Shown here in pieces: positions 47,084 to 55,970 of a stretch of 64,000 nucleotides of DNA. Made by a program: the position numbers and the translations under genes. The notes beneath the pieces are model-generated. The model saw only the letters and a list, made by a program, of their open reading frames with translations. It searched no databases and had not been told where the DNA came from. The DNA comes from Methanosarcina sp. KYL-1 (GTDB lineage Archaea > Halobacteriota > Methanosarcinia > Methanosarcinales > Methanosarcinaceae), in the NCBI RefSeq assembly GCF_024372725.1, contig NZ_VOUA01000002.1, positions 186,001 to 250,000 of the forward strand, written 5' to 3'. Each line of letters begins with the position of its first letter. Position 1 is the stretch's first letter.

Positions 47084-47400
47084 TCAGTAACCTTTCCCAA
47101 AGACATCTTCTTTGCAATTCTGTGGCAGATTCCCTTCAACTTTATTAAACAAGCTCTTCTCGACAACTTCTGTTACATACCCATGTTTACTCCATTTATT
47201 GATTTAAGATCATCTTCAGTTTTTAATCCGAAATTTCCTACAAGGCAACCATGATTATGCGCGTCGTGCCAGTGCCTAAAACTAGGCCTCCTTCATCCAC
47301 ATATCAACGTTATCACATTGTCTACATACTCGACATCCAATCCCCGTTTTTGACCATCACGATCTTCAGAATATGTTATGGATCACTTCCGTTTGATGCC
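47084..47400 (-). pseudogene. Decayed gene of unknown family
   Basis: On the - strand the frames read protein-like pieces joined by frameshifts: IGCRVCRQCDNVDMWMKEA, FRHWHDAHNHGCLVGNFG, LKTEDDLKSINGVN, then HGYVTEVVEKSLFNKVEG and a stop near 47084. No single frame is open. I cannot name the family. Confidence 0.35.
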
Positions 47401-47633
47401 CTGACGTAAAGTACAGATTGCGGCAACTCAGATAAAAGCCATTTTAGAACAAAACTTCCCCTCCACACTTGGACCTGCCTACTAGCCCGGGACCTGTAAA
47501 GCAGTTTGATTGATAATGGAAATTAGAAAAGAAAAAAATAAATAGTAATCCAATAGAATTGAATAGCAATAGCAAATAAAAGGGAAATAGGCTTTCAACA
47601 ATAAGGTCTGTGGGTTCACCAGCAAGAAATCAC

Positions 47634-47737
47634 GCCTCGTTGGCTCAGCCCGGTAGAGCGAGTGACTTGTAATCACTAGGTCGCGTGGCCGCTAGGCCAA
47701 AGCAACGCCAGTTGCGCCTAGAATCACGCACGGGGCT
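47634..47737 (+). pseudogene. tRNA-Thr copy with hairpin in place of the T-loop
   Basis: Identical to the intact tRNA-Thr up to the 5' side of the T-stem, then 34 bases (47688-47721) replace TTCA, then the 3' side is identical again. The T-stem GCGTG/CACGC and acceptor stem are still intact. The insert itself folds: CTAGGC/GCCTAG (47692-47697/47716-47721) encloses GCAAC/GTTGC with loop GCCA. The TTC of the T-loop is lost, so removal of the insert would not give a normal tRNA. Confidence 0.85.
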
Positions 47738-47839
47738 TTTTCCTATTTTCTGTTCAAAGCCTTTTGGCTTCTTTAATTTTTTCTGTTTTTGGATTTAAAC
47801 CCTTTTTAAATCATTTTTAAGTCCTGATTTTCTGCACCT

Positions 47840-48790
47840 TTATTTCCAGGAAGTTTTTCGCCCGGGCTTGATCTCCCCATCAATCAGGTCATACAGCTCC
47901 ACCAGAGCCCTCCGAAGCCTCCGGGTTTCGGTTTCCCAGACCTTCTTTTCAACGTGCCGGCTGCCTCCGGCCTTCACAGCAGCCATCCAGGCATATTTAC
48001 CGGCCACCCTTTTGTTGCCCCAGGGATGCCCAAATGCTTTACCGGCTTTCTGGGTACTGTATTTTTCATTGATAAGGAACTCGTAGATTTCAAGCACACG
48101 CATAAGCATGTCTTCTTCGCTGTCCTGCTCCGAAGAGCCAAAAACGACAAGGTTCCAGATACGGAACTGGACCTCCCGGCGCTTGAGGTCCAGGATTTCC
48201 GAGTTTGCGGCATCCAGCACCGTCCTGAACTCAAAGAAGATATCCGTTTCCCCGAAACCTGCAGGCAGGATTTTCCCGAGAGCTATCATGACGTGGATGC
48301 ATTCATGAAAAAGGATTCTGGCAATCAGGAACTCAAGCCGTTCCTGCAGGTTCCAGAACTTGTTGACCAGTTCATCTTCCCAGAGCTCGTAAGGGTTCAC
48401 CAGGATAAAGGACTTGTAGACGATCCTTTTTCGGTCTTCGGAAACCGAGCGGCTCGGATAAAGGGTCACGCCCTGCATTTTCCCGAAAAACTGGACCTTA
48501 ACCGCAAGGTCCCAGCAGCATTCCAACTCCCCGGAACGCACGCATTTGACCCGGTAATAATTCCCGTCAAAATGCACCGTTGAGAGCAGACTGTACATGT
48601 CCTTACTGTGTTTCCTTATCAGAGCCTTTACCTCAGTCTCCCGGTAGATGCTCAAATCAAGGTAAGGAACGTTCGGGACGACTGAAGAAGATAAATCGAG
48701 CATAAAAGAGTCCTGGGACTGAACCCGGTTCCCGGAATTCTTCTCTTGCAAACCACCTTTTTGCCCGACTTCCCGGACACCCTTCCCCAT
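47840..48790 (-). CDS. HECIH-motif protein, paralog A
   Basis: A 316-residue soluble protein with the helix FHECIHVMIALGK: His162-Glu163-x-x-His166, an HExxH zinc-peptidase-like motif. It is followed by GFGETDIFFEFRTVL, which may offer a third ligand. The core (from VKALIRKHSKDMYSLL to YELYDLIDGE-like end) is clearly related to the gene at 49994. I do not recognise the family. The N-terminal 29 residues are low in structure; Met30 is an alternative start. Confidence 0.6.
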   Translation of the reverse strand: MGKGVREVGQKGGLQEKNSGNRVQSQDSFMLDLSSSVVPNVPYLDLSIYRETEVKALIRKHSKDMYSLLSTVHFDGNYYRVKCVRSGELECCWDLAVKVQFFGKMQGVTLYPSRSVSEDRKRIVYKSFILVNPYELWEDELVNKFWNLQERLEFLIARILFHECIHVMIALGKILPAGFGETDIFFEFRTVLDAANSEILDLKRREVQFRIWNLVVFGSSEQDSEEDMLMRVLEIYEFLINEKYSTQKAGKAFGHPWGNKRVAGKYAWMAAVKAGGSRHVEKKVWETETRRLRRALVELYDLIDGEIKPGRKTSWK

Positions 48791-49001
48791 ACGAAAACTC
48801 CCCTCCGAATTTTCCTATTTTATAATTCCCTTATATCATCCATTATTCCTAACTTCCCTATTTCCCCATACCAGATTATTAACTGAAGATATATAAAAAT
48901 TGATTAAAAAAAAGGAATAAAAATAGATAAAGAAGAAAAAATGATAAAAAAGAAAAGAATCCTGAAAATTGCGGAGTCCTGAAACCTGGAGGAACCTATC
49001 A

Positions 49002-49754
49002 TTATTGCAAACCCACGTCTCCAGATTCGCCTTTTAGCCCTCCGCAGACCGGACAATTATTTAGTTTTGCAAGAGTAATTTCACTGAAAGAACCGGAAAG
49101 CCCGTTCCAGAATAAAAGCCTGCTTTCCAGAAGTTTCCCCTGCCCGGTCAGGAATTTGATTGCTTCATTTGCCTGAATCGCACCGATAACTCCCGGAGTT
49201 GCCCCCAGGACCGGGAAAATTTCTTTTCTGGAAATGCGAGGGAAAATGCAGTAAAAGCATGGGGTCTTTCCCGGGATTATCGTTGTTACCTGGCCGTCAT
49301 ACCCCGTAACTGCCCCGTGGATCAAGGGGATCTTTCTTTTTACGGCAAGCCTGTTGAGGATATGCCTTGTCTCGAGGTTATCCAGAGCGTCCACGATAAG
49401 ATCACACTCCGGGACCAGAGACCCGGCATTCGATTCGGTGAGCATCTCCTTGATTACTTCAACATCAATTCCCGGGTTCATGGACAGGAGCTTTTCTTTT
49501 GCGGATTCGACCTTGCTTCTTCCTACATCCTTTTCATGGTGAAGGAACTGCCTGTTCAGGTTGCTGAGGTCTACGGAATCGAAATCCGCAAGAATTATTT
49601 TACCTATTCCTGCAATTGCAAGATATGTGGAAACCGGAGACCCCAGCCCTCCCGCCCCTGCAACGAATACCCTTGCATTTTTTAACTTTTCCTGCCCTTC
49701 TTCCCCGAAAAGAAGGATTTGACGGCTGTATTTTTCACGTTCCAGATCATCCAT
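49002..49754 (-). CDS. MoeB/ThiF/HesA-family adenylyltransferase (E1-like)
   Basis: A 250-residue protein: VFVAGAGGLGSPVSTYLAIAG (nucleotide site), DFDSVDLSNLNRQFL, DALDNLETRHILNRLA, and two zinc pairs CFYC and CPVC. It activates the C-terminal glycine of a ubiquitin-like sulfur carrier (MoaD or ThiS) by adenylation. The frame is open to 49838, but ATG 49754 has GGAAGG before it and matches the family start (MDDLEREKYSRQILLFG). It lies between the two HECIH paralogs. Confidence 0.88.
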   Translation of the reverse strand: MDDLEREKYSRQILLFGEEGQEKLKNARVFVAGAGGLGSPVSTYLAIAGIGKIILADFDSVDLSNLNRQFLHHEKDVGRSKVESAKEKLLSMNPGIDVEVIKEMLTESNAGSLVPECDLIVDALDNLETRHILNRLAVKRKIPLIHGAVTGYDGQVTTIIPGKTPCFYCIFPRISRKEIFPVLGATPGVIGAIQANEAIKFLTGQGKLLESRLLFWNGLSGSFSEITLAKLNNCPVCGGLKGESGDVGLQ

Positions 49755-49844
49755 GTAAGGCCTTCCATAAAAATGATTTCTGCTTACCTTATCTTCGGGA
49801 CCAATGTTCCCGGAGCCCAAGCCTTTTAGCTCAGACAATCATTT

Positions 49845-49924
49845 TCCTATTCAGGTATTGTCCTATTCAGGTATTGTCCTATTCAGGCATTGTCCTATTC
49901 AGGCATTATCCTATTCAGGTATTG
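49845..49924. repeat. Five copies of a 16-bp unit
   Basis: The unit TCCTATTCAGGTATTG is repeated five times with single-base drift (T/C and G/A), then a partial sixth. It lies upstream of the E1-like gene, after the stop of paralog B. Confidence 0.93.
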
Positions 49925-49993
49925 TCCTATTTATGGATAGCTTCTTTGGCTGTTATTAGAAAGGCCCCCACGCCTTCTCCGAAAAACAGGGTT

Positions 49994-51001
49994 TCATTCA
50001 AGCAGCATGTGCCGGTCAAGTTCATTATACAGTTCCGTTAAGGTTTCCCGGAGTTTGAGGAGCTCCCTGTTCCGGGCTTTTGTGTCGGGAATGGGACAGG
50101 GACCTACTTTAAGGGAAGCCATATGAGAGTAGTCCCTTGCGATTTTGGCGTTGCTCCAGGGAAGGCCGAACCCAAGGTCGGTTTTTTCGATGCAGTATTT
50201 TTCATGGATGAGGAATTCATAGAGCTCAACTGCAGCCTTGAGCTTCGATCCCGGGCTTGCCGCAGGGGATGCAAACCCTGCAAGCCTGTAGAGGCAGGCA
50301 AGGACTACCTGGCGCCGGGAAGCCAGGACTTCCGAGTTTGCAAGCTGCAGGACCTCCCTGAACTCAAGGAAGATATCAGTATTTCCCAGGCCCTGAGGGA
50401 AGGTTTTTCCAAGGTGGACCAGGACGTGGATGCACTCGTGAAAGAGGATCTGGGCAATCAGGAATTCAAGCCGTTCCTGCAGGTTTGCAAACCTGCATAC
50501 GAGTTCCTCGTTCCAGAGCTCGTAAGGGTTTACAAGTACCAGGGACCTGTACACGATCCTTTTTTTGATCCCGGAAACAAAATGCTTCGGCTCCACGGCC
50601 AGGCCCTGTACGGCCCCGAAAAACTGGAACCGGACCGCAAGGTCCCAGCAGTATTCCCAGCCGCCCAGATGGACACACTTTACCCTGTAGTAGTTTCCGT
50701 CAAGGTTTACATCTTCGATCAGCCTGTACACAGCTTCACTGCCCTGCCTGATAAGGGCCTTTATGTGCTGCTCCCTACAAAAACTCAGTCCAGGATTGGG
50801 AACACAGACCGAAAATGGAGCCGATACAAAAGGATAGGCATCAGAAACAACACCTGAAGCATCCTGACTGGCGTTTTTTCCAATGGAAATGTTTTTGGGC
50901 TTCACTTCCCTGGTTTTTTTCAAAAATACTCGCCTCTTGTTTCCGTTTTTCAGCAAATTCCGGAGAGACTGGAATAAACAACTTTCCGGACAGAAGTACA
51001 C
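49994..51001 (-). CDS. HECIH-motif protein, paralog B
   Basis: Up to 335 residues from a GTG at 51001, paralogous to the gene at 47840. FHECIHVLVHLGK holds His188-Glu189-x-x-His192, and GLGNTDIFLEFREVL follows. The region NYYRVKCV...YCWDLAVRFQFFG is shared with paralog A. The first about 65 residues are variable, so the real start may be further inside. Function is unknown; a metal-dependent peptidase is a fair guess. Confidence 0.55.
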   Translation of the reverse strand: MYFCPESCLFQSLRNLLKNGNKRRVFLKKTREVKPKNISIGKNASQDASGVVSDAYPFVSAPFSVCVPNPGLSFCREQHIKALIRQGSEAVYRLIEDVNLDGNYYRVKCVHLGGWEYCWDLAVRFQFFGAVQGLAVEPKHFVSGIKKRIVYRSLVLVNPYELWNEELVCRFANLQERLEFLIAQILFHECIHVLVHLGKTFPQGLGNTDIFLEFREVLQLANSEVLASRRQVVLACLYRLAGFASPAASPGSKLKAAVELYEFLIHEKYCIEKTDLGFGLPWSNAKIARDYSHMASLKVGPCPIPDTKARNRELLKLRETLTELYNELDRHMLLE

Positions 51002-51399
51002 ACAATTATACTATATCCTATACCGTATCCTGCCAAATTTGGAAGTATAAACCATTTTAAAGAATTTCCCGGGGAAAGAGAATCCGCAACGGCAGGTTTT
51101 CAAGCGATCTGACGAAGTTTGTTTATAGAAGAGATGAATATATTTAAGAAATATATAAAAATATTGCAGATAAAAGTGAGAAAATAAGAAATGTGAAAAA
51201 TTCTGGCCCGGACATTACAAGTTATGAAAAATCCAGATATTTTTTTGGAAAAATTAATTAAGGTCAGGCTCATAAAAAAAGTAGACTCAGCCCTCAATAT
51301 CGGTTTTAACCGATTTTCCTGAACCTGCCAGTGCCCGGAGGTTTTGCACGGTTTCAACCCTTTTCCTGCACTCAAAAATTAGAATTAAAAATAAAGATT
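51002..51399. promoter_or_regulatory. Divergent region with a 16-bp palindrome before the MoxR gene
   Basis: ATCGGTT-TT-AACCGAT at 51299-51314 is a 7-bp inverted repeat about 86 bases before the MoxR start. An A+T-rich run near 51130-51165 may hold a TATA box. No ORF in the gap. Confidence 0.35.
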
Positions 51400-52911
51400 A
51401 TGAAGGTTTTCAATTTGAAAAACACCATCCTTGACATCAAAGAGGAATTTTCTACCTATTTCAAGGAACGAGATGCCGAAATAAACGGTTCACTCCTGGC
51501 CCTCCTTTCGGGAGAGCACGTCCTTTTACTGGGGCCCCCGGGCACCGCAAAGACCCTGCTTGCAAATAAAATCTGCGAGACCATCGAAGGGGGAAACTTT
51601 TTTCACTACCTGCTGACCCGTTTTTCCACACCGGAAGAGGTTTTTGGCCCTCTTTCCTTAAAGGCCCTCGAAAGGGACGAGTTCAGCCGGAGGATCGAAG
51701 GCTACCTGCCCACAGCCCACATCGCCCTTCTGGATGAGATCTTCAAGGCAAACAGTTCCATTTTAAACAGCCTCCTGACCATCCTGAACGAAAGAAAGTA
51801 CCACAACGGCAAGGAAGTCATGGACGTACCCCTCTTTTCCGTCTTTGGGGCATCCAACGAGCTGCCCGAAGAAGACGAAAGCCTGGAAGCCCTTTACGAC
51901 CGCTTTCTCTTCAGGTACAGTGTGGACTATATCCAGCATGAAGAAAACCTTGATGATCTGATTTTCGAAAACGTGGAAGATTTCACCCCCTCGACAAAAC
52001 TGGGGGTAGGGAACATCAGGGAGATCAGGAAAAAAGCAAGGCAGCTCCCCGTAGACCCGGAAGTCCGGACAATCATAAAGGGGCTTAGAAGGGAACTGAA
52101 AAGCTCCAACATCTTCATCTCGGACAGGCGCTGGAAGAAAATAGTAAACGTGCTCAGGGTTGCCTCAGCCGTAAACGGGCACAGGAGCGTGAACAGGATG
52201 ACAGTGGTCCTGCTCCAGCACATGCTCTGGGACCTGCCCGAACAGAAAGAAACTATCAGGAAGTTTATCCTGGACCGGGTGGTTTCGGGAGGCACGGACA
52301 CCGGAAAACTGAAACAGGACGTAATCGACCTGAAGAACTCCATATACACCTGCCTGAGAATGGAACTTCCGGACACTGTAGCCTGCAACAAGTGTTACGA
52401 GGAGGACAAAAAGGCAAGCAACCCTAGAAACTCCCGTTTCTCCGGGATGAAAACCCAGAAGAACCTCACGTTTTCCAACACCCTGGACTTCCTTAAGCAC
52501 CACCTGGAGTTCCCGGGGCACACCTACAGTGTGGGACTTGATTACAGCAACCTCAACAGTTCCCTGAACTTCGAGTCCGTGGCAGAATATTTCCACCGGA
52601 AATATGCTTTTGAATTCAAGCTCAGCCTGGACTACGGGGATAAGAGGCTGTACGAAAAAGAGTACGAAAACCTTGAGGAGAGGCGGAACTATTTCAGGAA
52701 ACAGGTGCAGGAAGAAGAACGAGCCCTTGAAGATACCCTGCGGGAAAACATCTGGGTCTCAGGGCAGGACAGCAAGGAAATTATGATGAAATACCGCTCC
52801 AAGAACACGGACATCTACGAAATCGCAAGCCACCTTTCCGAAATCCGGGCTTTGCTCGAAAAACCGAAGGTCTTTGACATTGACCTGGAGAGGGTAGAAG
52901 AAGCGGCATGA
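51400..52911 (+). CDS. MoxR-family AAA ATPase (RavA-like)
   Basis: A 503-residue ATPase. Walker A is GPPGTAKT at 45-52, Walker B IALLDE at 108-113, the arginine-finger region FGASNELPEEDESLEALYDRF follows, and a helical C-terminal part resembles RavA. It works with the VWA protein encoded next, in the manner of RavA-ViaA pairs that remodel metal-containing or membrane complexes. ATG 51400 is chosen because it begins the conserved MKVFNLKNTI segment. Confidence 0.85.
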   Translation: MKVFNLKNTILDIKEEFSTYFKERDAEINGSLLALLSGEHVLLLGPPGTAKTLLANKICETIEGGNFFHYLLTRFSTPEEVFGPLSLKALERDEFSRRIEGYLPTAHIALLDEIFKANSSILNSLLTILNERKYHNGKEVMDVPLFSVFGASNELPEEDESLEALYDRFLFRYSVDYIQHEENLDDLIFENVEDFTPSTKLGVGNIREIRKKARQLPVDPEVRTIIKGLRRELKSSNIFISDRRWKKIVNVLRVASAVNGHRSVNRMTVVLLQHMLWDLPEQKETIRKFILDRVVSGGTDTGKLKQDVIDLKNSIYTCLRMELPDTVACNKCYEEDKKASNPRNSRFSGMKTQKNLTFSNTLDFLKHHLEFPGHTYSVGLDYSNLNSSLNFESVAEYFHRKYAFEFKLSLDYGDKRLYEKEYENLEERRNYFRKQVQEEERALEDTLRENIWVSGQDSKEIMMKYRSKNTDIYEIASHLSEIRALLEKPKVFDIDLERVEEAA

Positions 52912-53039
52912 ACCCGGGATTAATCAAAAATACCCTGAATAAACCGGAAAAACCAGAGAACTGGCCGGAGAAATCAAGAGAAAAATCAAGAGAAAATCCG
53001 GAAAAAAATCCGGAAAAAATTCTGGCCGAAATTCCATAA
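52908..53039 (+). CDS. Short coupled ORF in frame with the VWA gene
   Basis: A 43-codon frame starts with an ATG that overlaps the MoxR stop (ATGA) and encodes a Lys/Glu/Pro-rich peptide (KPEKPENWPEKSREK). It ends in TAA at 53037-53039, only one codon before the GTG and in the same frame as the VWA gene. It may be the original N-terminus of the VWA protein, cut off by a stop codon. Confidence 0.4.
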   Translation: MNPGLIKNTLNKPEKPENWPEKSREKSRENPEKNPEKILAEIP

Positions 53040-53042
53040 AAA

Positions 53043-54851
53043 GTGAAGAACATGCAGGAACAAAGAAACCGGAAAGGAAGCTTCGCAAAACTGAACGGGC
53101 CGCTTTCTCCCCCCTCATCCACCTCATCCACCTCATCCACCTCATCCACCTCATCCACCTCATCTCTCCCATCTCTCTCATCCACCTCATCCACCTCATC
53201 TCTCTCATCCCCCTTATTTGACCGGGCCTTCAACCCTTCCGCCGTCCTGAATACCGAACTGCGAGACTTCCTGGCAGTCCCGAGGAGAATCCCGCGCCCG
53301 TTAAGAGAAGAGATTGCCGGGGTGCTCCTTTACGACATTTTCTCCGGGAAAGAATACGAAATAAAGGACGAAAAGCGCTTCATTGAAAAGTTCGGGGTAT
53401 TTTATCCTATCTTCCTGAGTATGAGGAACACCGGGGTATGGGAAGACATAAAAGCCCTTGCAGGCACAAACCGGATGGCAGGGCTCCTTGTCCTGAAAAC
53501 CCTGCTGGAGGAAGTTTTCACCCTTATAGGCGATTATGAGAAGATCGAGCAAGGGATTGAAAAAAAGCTTCAAAAAAGCCTTGAAAAAGCCCTGAAAAAC
53601 CTGAAGGAACTGATAGAAGAAACCCTTGCCTCCTGGGACAGCAGGAGCCGGGAAAGGCACAAAAGCCCTGAAAACCGGGAAAGCCCGGAATCATCAGGAG
53701 AACTAAAAACTCCCGGGGCTGGCCAGGAGCAGGATAAAAACTTCTCTCAATACTTCCCTCCGAACTCCCCTGATACCCCACCCCTGAACTCCGGAAAAAT
53801 GGCTTCAATGACCCGGAAGTTCATGGCTGATGAAAAAGCCGGGCAGGCCCTGGACTCAGTAATAGATGAAATGATTGCTGAAAAGCTTGAGGAGTTCATC
53901 TCTGCACTGGAAAGCCACCTCGATGCGCTTGAAATCCTTTCCATGCTCTTTCCGGGAAAGATGTGGGACTATTCTTTAGAGGCCCTGCACCGGGAATATT
54001 TCGGGAACATGGAAAAGTATGCAGGGCTCCTGAGAAAAAGCTCCTATCTCAGGGAAATCCTGGAGCAGGTGGGAAGGATAGAGCTCGAATACGGCTCAAA
54101 AAAACTGTCCCTCTCCCCCCACAGCAAAAGTGAGGTGCATGAGGTGACCTTATCAGGAGAAATCCAGAACATGCTCCCCATAGAAGCCGTGAAACTCAAA
54201 AACCCGATTATGAAGCGCAAGTTCTATGCGGACATGCTGGAAGGAAAACTCCTCACCTACCAGCTCAGGGGAAAGAACTGGAACTCCGACCTGGCCGGGA
54301 AAAAGAGAAGAGGACCTGTCGTTGCCCTTGTGGATACCTCTGCATCCATGCGGGGAAGCCCGGAAATCCTTGCCAAAGCCGTGATGCTCGCGGTAGCCAG
54401 GAGGATGCTCAAAGAAGGCAGGGACGTGAAAGTAATCCTCTTTTCCTCGAAATGGCAGACCCTTGAGATCGAGCTGACAGACAAAAAGCGAATGGGAAAG
54501 GAATTCCTGGACTTTCTCATGCACACCTTCGGGGGCGGAACGGACTTTAACACCGCGCTCCGGGCAGGGTTAAAAGCCATGAAAGAGGAAAAAGCCTTCC
54601 AGGGTGCAGACCTCCTCTTTCTCACCGACGGCATCTCCGAGCTTTCGGAAAGACCCCTTATCCGGGAATGGAATGAAATAAAAGCCGAACGAAAGGCCCG
54701 CATCTTTTCCCTGATCATCGGAAACCACGATGCAGGAGGGCTCGAACAGGTCTCGGACCATACGTACCTGATCCGACATGCTGAGAACTGGGGAATTGAA
54801 GAGAGCCCTGCAGGGTTTATAAAAGCTATTGGAAGGTCCGTATACAGATGA
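53043..54851 (+). CDS. VWA-domain protein (CoxE/ViaA-like)
   Basis: About 600 residues. A Ser/Thr-rich N-terminus from a 9-base repeat precedes a helical region with many Lys/Glu. The C-terminal von Willebrand A domain carries the MIDAS motif DTSASM (about residue 430), the conserved [10 protein letters not shown] and LTDGISE. It pairs with the MoxR ATPase. GTG 53043 or ATG 53052 are possible starts with only weak ribosome sites. The upstream short ORF in the same frame points to an older start. Confidence 0.8.
   Translation: MKNMQEQRNRKGSFAKLNGPLSPPSSTSSTSSTSSTSSTSSLPSLSSTSSTSSLSSPLFDRAFNPSAVLNTELRDFLAVPRRIPRPLREEIAGVLLYDIFSGKEYEIKDEKRFIEKFGVFYPIFLSMRNTGVWEDIKALAGTNRMAGLLVLKTLLEEVFTLIGDYEKIEQGIEKKLQKSLEKALKNLKELIEETLASWDSRSRERHKSPENRESPESSGELKTPGAGQEQDKNFSQYFPPNSPDTPPLNSGKMASMTRKFMADEKAGQALDSVIDEMIAEKLEEFISALESHLDALEILSMLFPGKMWDYSLEALHREYFGNMEKYAGLLRKSSYLREILEQVGRIELEYGSKKLSLSPHSKSEVHEVTLSGEIQNMLPIEAVKLKNPIMKRKFYADMLEGKLLTYQLRGKNWNSDLAGKKRRGPVVALVDTSASMRGSPEILAKAVMLAVARRMLKEGRDVKVILFSSKWQTLEIELTDKKRMGKEFLDFLMHTFGGGTDFNTALRAGLKAMKEEKAFQGADLLFLTDGISELSERPLIREWNEIKAERKARIFSLIIGNHDAGGLEQVSDHTYLIRHAENWGIEESPAGFIKAIGRSVYR
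53117..53205 (+). repeat. 9-bp repeat in the VWA gene
   Basis: The unit CTCATCCAC is repeated about five times in a row, then again after a short interruption. It encodes Ser-Ser-Thr repeats. The length is a multiple of three, so slippage changes only the tail length. Confidence 0.9.
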
Positions 54852-54889
54852 GGGCTGAAAGGGTTGGATACTGATAGAAGGGAAGGGCT

Positions 54890-55621
54890 TTACTTTCCGC
54901 GCCGTAATAAACTGCTGATCCCTCTTATCAGGTCCCTGACCTCTTCCTTGCTCAGGAGAGAATTACCCAGGTATCCTAGCAGGATTTTAAAAGCGGGGTT
55001 TTTACCCAGCACCGGCTTTCGGAGTATTACGATCTGCAGCAGGACCATAAGCATAAGCTTCCGTTCTTCCGGACTTGAAGACCTCAGCCTGCAGTAAATC
55101 TTTCCGGAAACCTGCTTTACCGACTCTTTATTTTCACTTACCACCCTGGAAGCTTTTGATGAGGCGTTTCTTGAAACCTTTTTTATCCGGACAGCTTCCC
55201 TGGAAGCGGCCCTGGAAAAACTTTCAAAAGCACTTCTCGAGAATTCCTTGACCTTTTCTTTTTTGCTGCCGCGTGTCTCCCCATATGCCTGCTTCAGATC
55301 CTCATTACCGGCATCATCCCCCTCAATTATGCGAAGTATTTCGTCGAATATTTCATTTAGTTCTTCTGCCGAGCATGCCTTCAGGTACTCACGCAAACCT
55401 TCCATCGATTTGAGGTAGTCTTTTCCAGCCCTTCCGGGACCTTCCTCTTCAAAATCACCGTCCACTTCAACAAAATCGGCATCAATAAAGGGACCTTTCC
55501 CGACAAGAGAGTCACGGAGTGAAGCCTTTCCGGATTCCGTTTTTTTTCGGGTCCTGTATCCGGCACGTGAAAGCCTCCCAAATACATCTTTTTTGTTTTT
55601 GAGCACGAAAACCACACTCAT
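54890..55621 (-). CDS. Hypothetical protein with basic central region
   Basis: A 243-residue protein. An acidic N-terminal half (FIDADFVEVDGDFEEEGPG) is followed by a Ser/Lys/Arg-rich middle and a C-terminal hydrophobic helix (KLMLMVLLQIVILRKPVLG) that may touch a membrane. I do not recognise it. It converges with the VWA gene and its start faces the secreted-protein gene. No clear ribosome site. Confidence 0.45.
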   Translation of the reverse strand: MSVVFVLKNKKDVFGRLSRAGYRTRKKTESGKASLRDSLVGKGPFIDADFVEVDGDFEEEGPGRAGKDYLKSMEGLREYLKACSAEELNEIFDEILRIIEGDDAGNEDLKQAYGETRGSKKEKVKEFSRSAFESFSRAASREAVRIKKVSRNASSKASRVVSENKESVKQVSGKIYCRLRSSSPEERKLMLMVLLQIVILRKPVLGKNPAFKILLGYLGNSLLSKEEVRDLIRGISSLLRRGK

Positions 55622-55920
55622 CCCTATTTTTACGCAAACCCTGCCAGCTTCGGAGGAATCGGTCGGAACCGGGAGTTATTTCGGAACTATACTTATGATT
55701 ACAACTCGAAATATGAAATCTCTTTCTGTTTCTTCTCCATTTGAATTCAGGTATTTGCGGATGGAAAAAAAACAACAATAAGGAGTTAAAATCAACTAAA
55801 GAAATTAAAATTAATTTTTTTGGCAAAATAATTCACCATAAATCCTTAATATGGTAAATAAGCTTTTTTAACCCCTATTTTTAAAAAAATAACTGCAGAT
55901 TGATTCGTAGTTTAAGCAAT

Positions 55921-55930
55921 TATTTTATAA
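55921..55930 (+). promoter_or_regulatory. TATA box before the secreted-protein gene
   Basis: TATTTTATAA, about 45 bases before the ATG at 55971. AGGTGA (55959-55964) is the ribosome site. The rest of the gap from 55622 is A+T-rich with nothing else I can name. Confidence 0.5.
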
Positions 55931-55970
55931 GTCTCATTCCTTAGTGAGTATCAAGCAAAGGTGAAAAGAT

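Larger units (their letters stand above)
40038..47738 (+). mobile_element. Integrated element at tRNA-Thr
   Basis: The element is bounded by a 58-base exact direct repeat (40038-40095 and 47630-47687) covering most of tRNA-Thr, plus a shared AATCACGCACGGGGCTT at the 3' ends. An integrase gene follows the left tRNA directly. Inside are a DUF927-like ATPase, an uncharacterised gene, a ParB-DUF488 fusion, a DUF488 gene, a MITE-like insertion and gene remnants. It is visibly more A+T-rich, with looser packing, than the flanking DNA. Whether it still moves is unknown. Confidence 0.85.

Noticed and set aside
47634-47737. tRNA-Thr with an intron in the T-loop
   Set aside because: Removing any part of the insert cannot restore the lost TTC of the T-loop, and no bulge-helix-bulge form is evident at its ends.
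53037-53039. Pyrrolysine read-through before the VWA gene
   Set aside because: The stop is TAA; pyrrolysine uses TAG.
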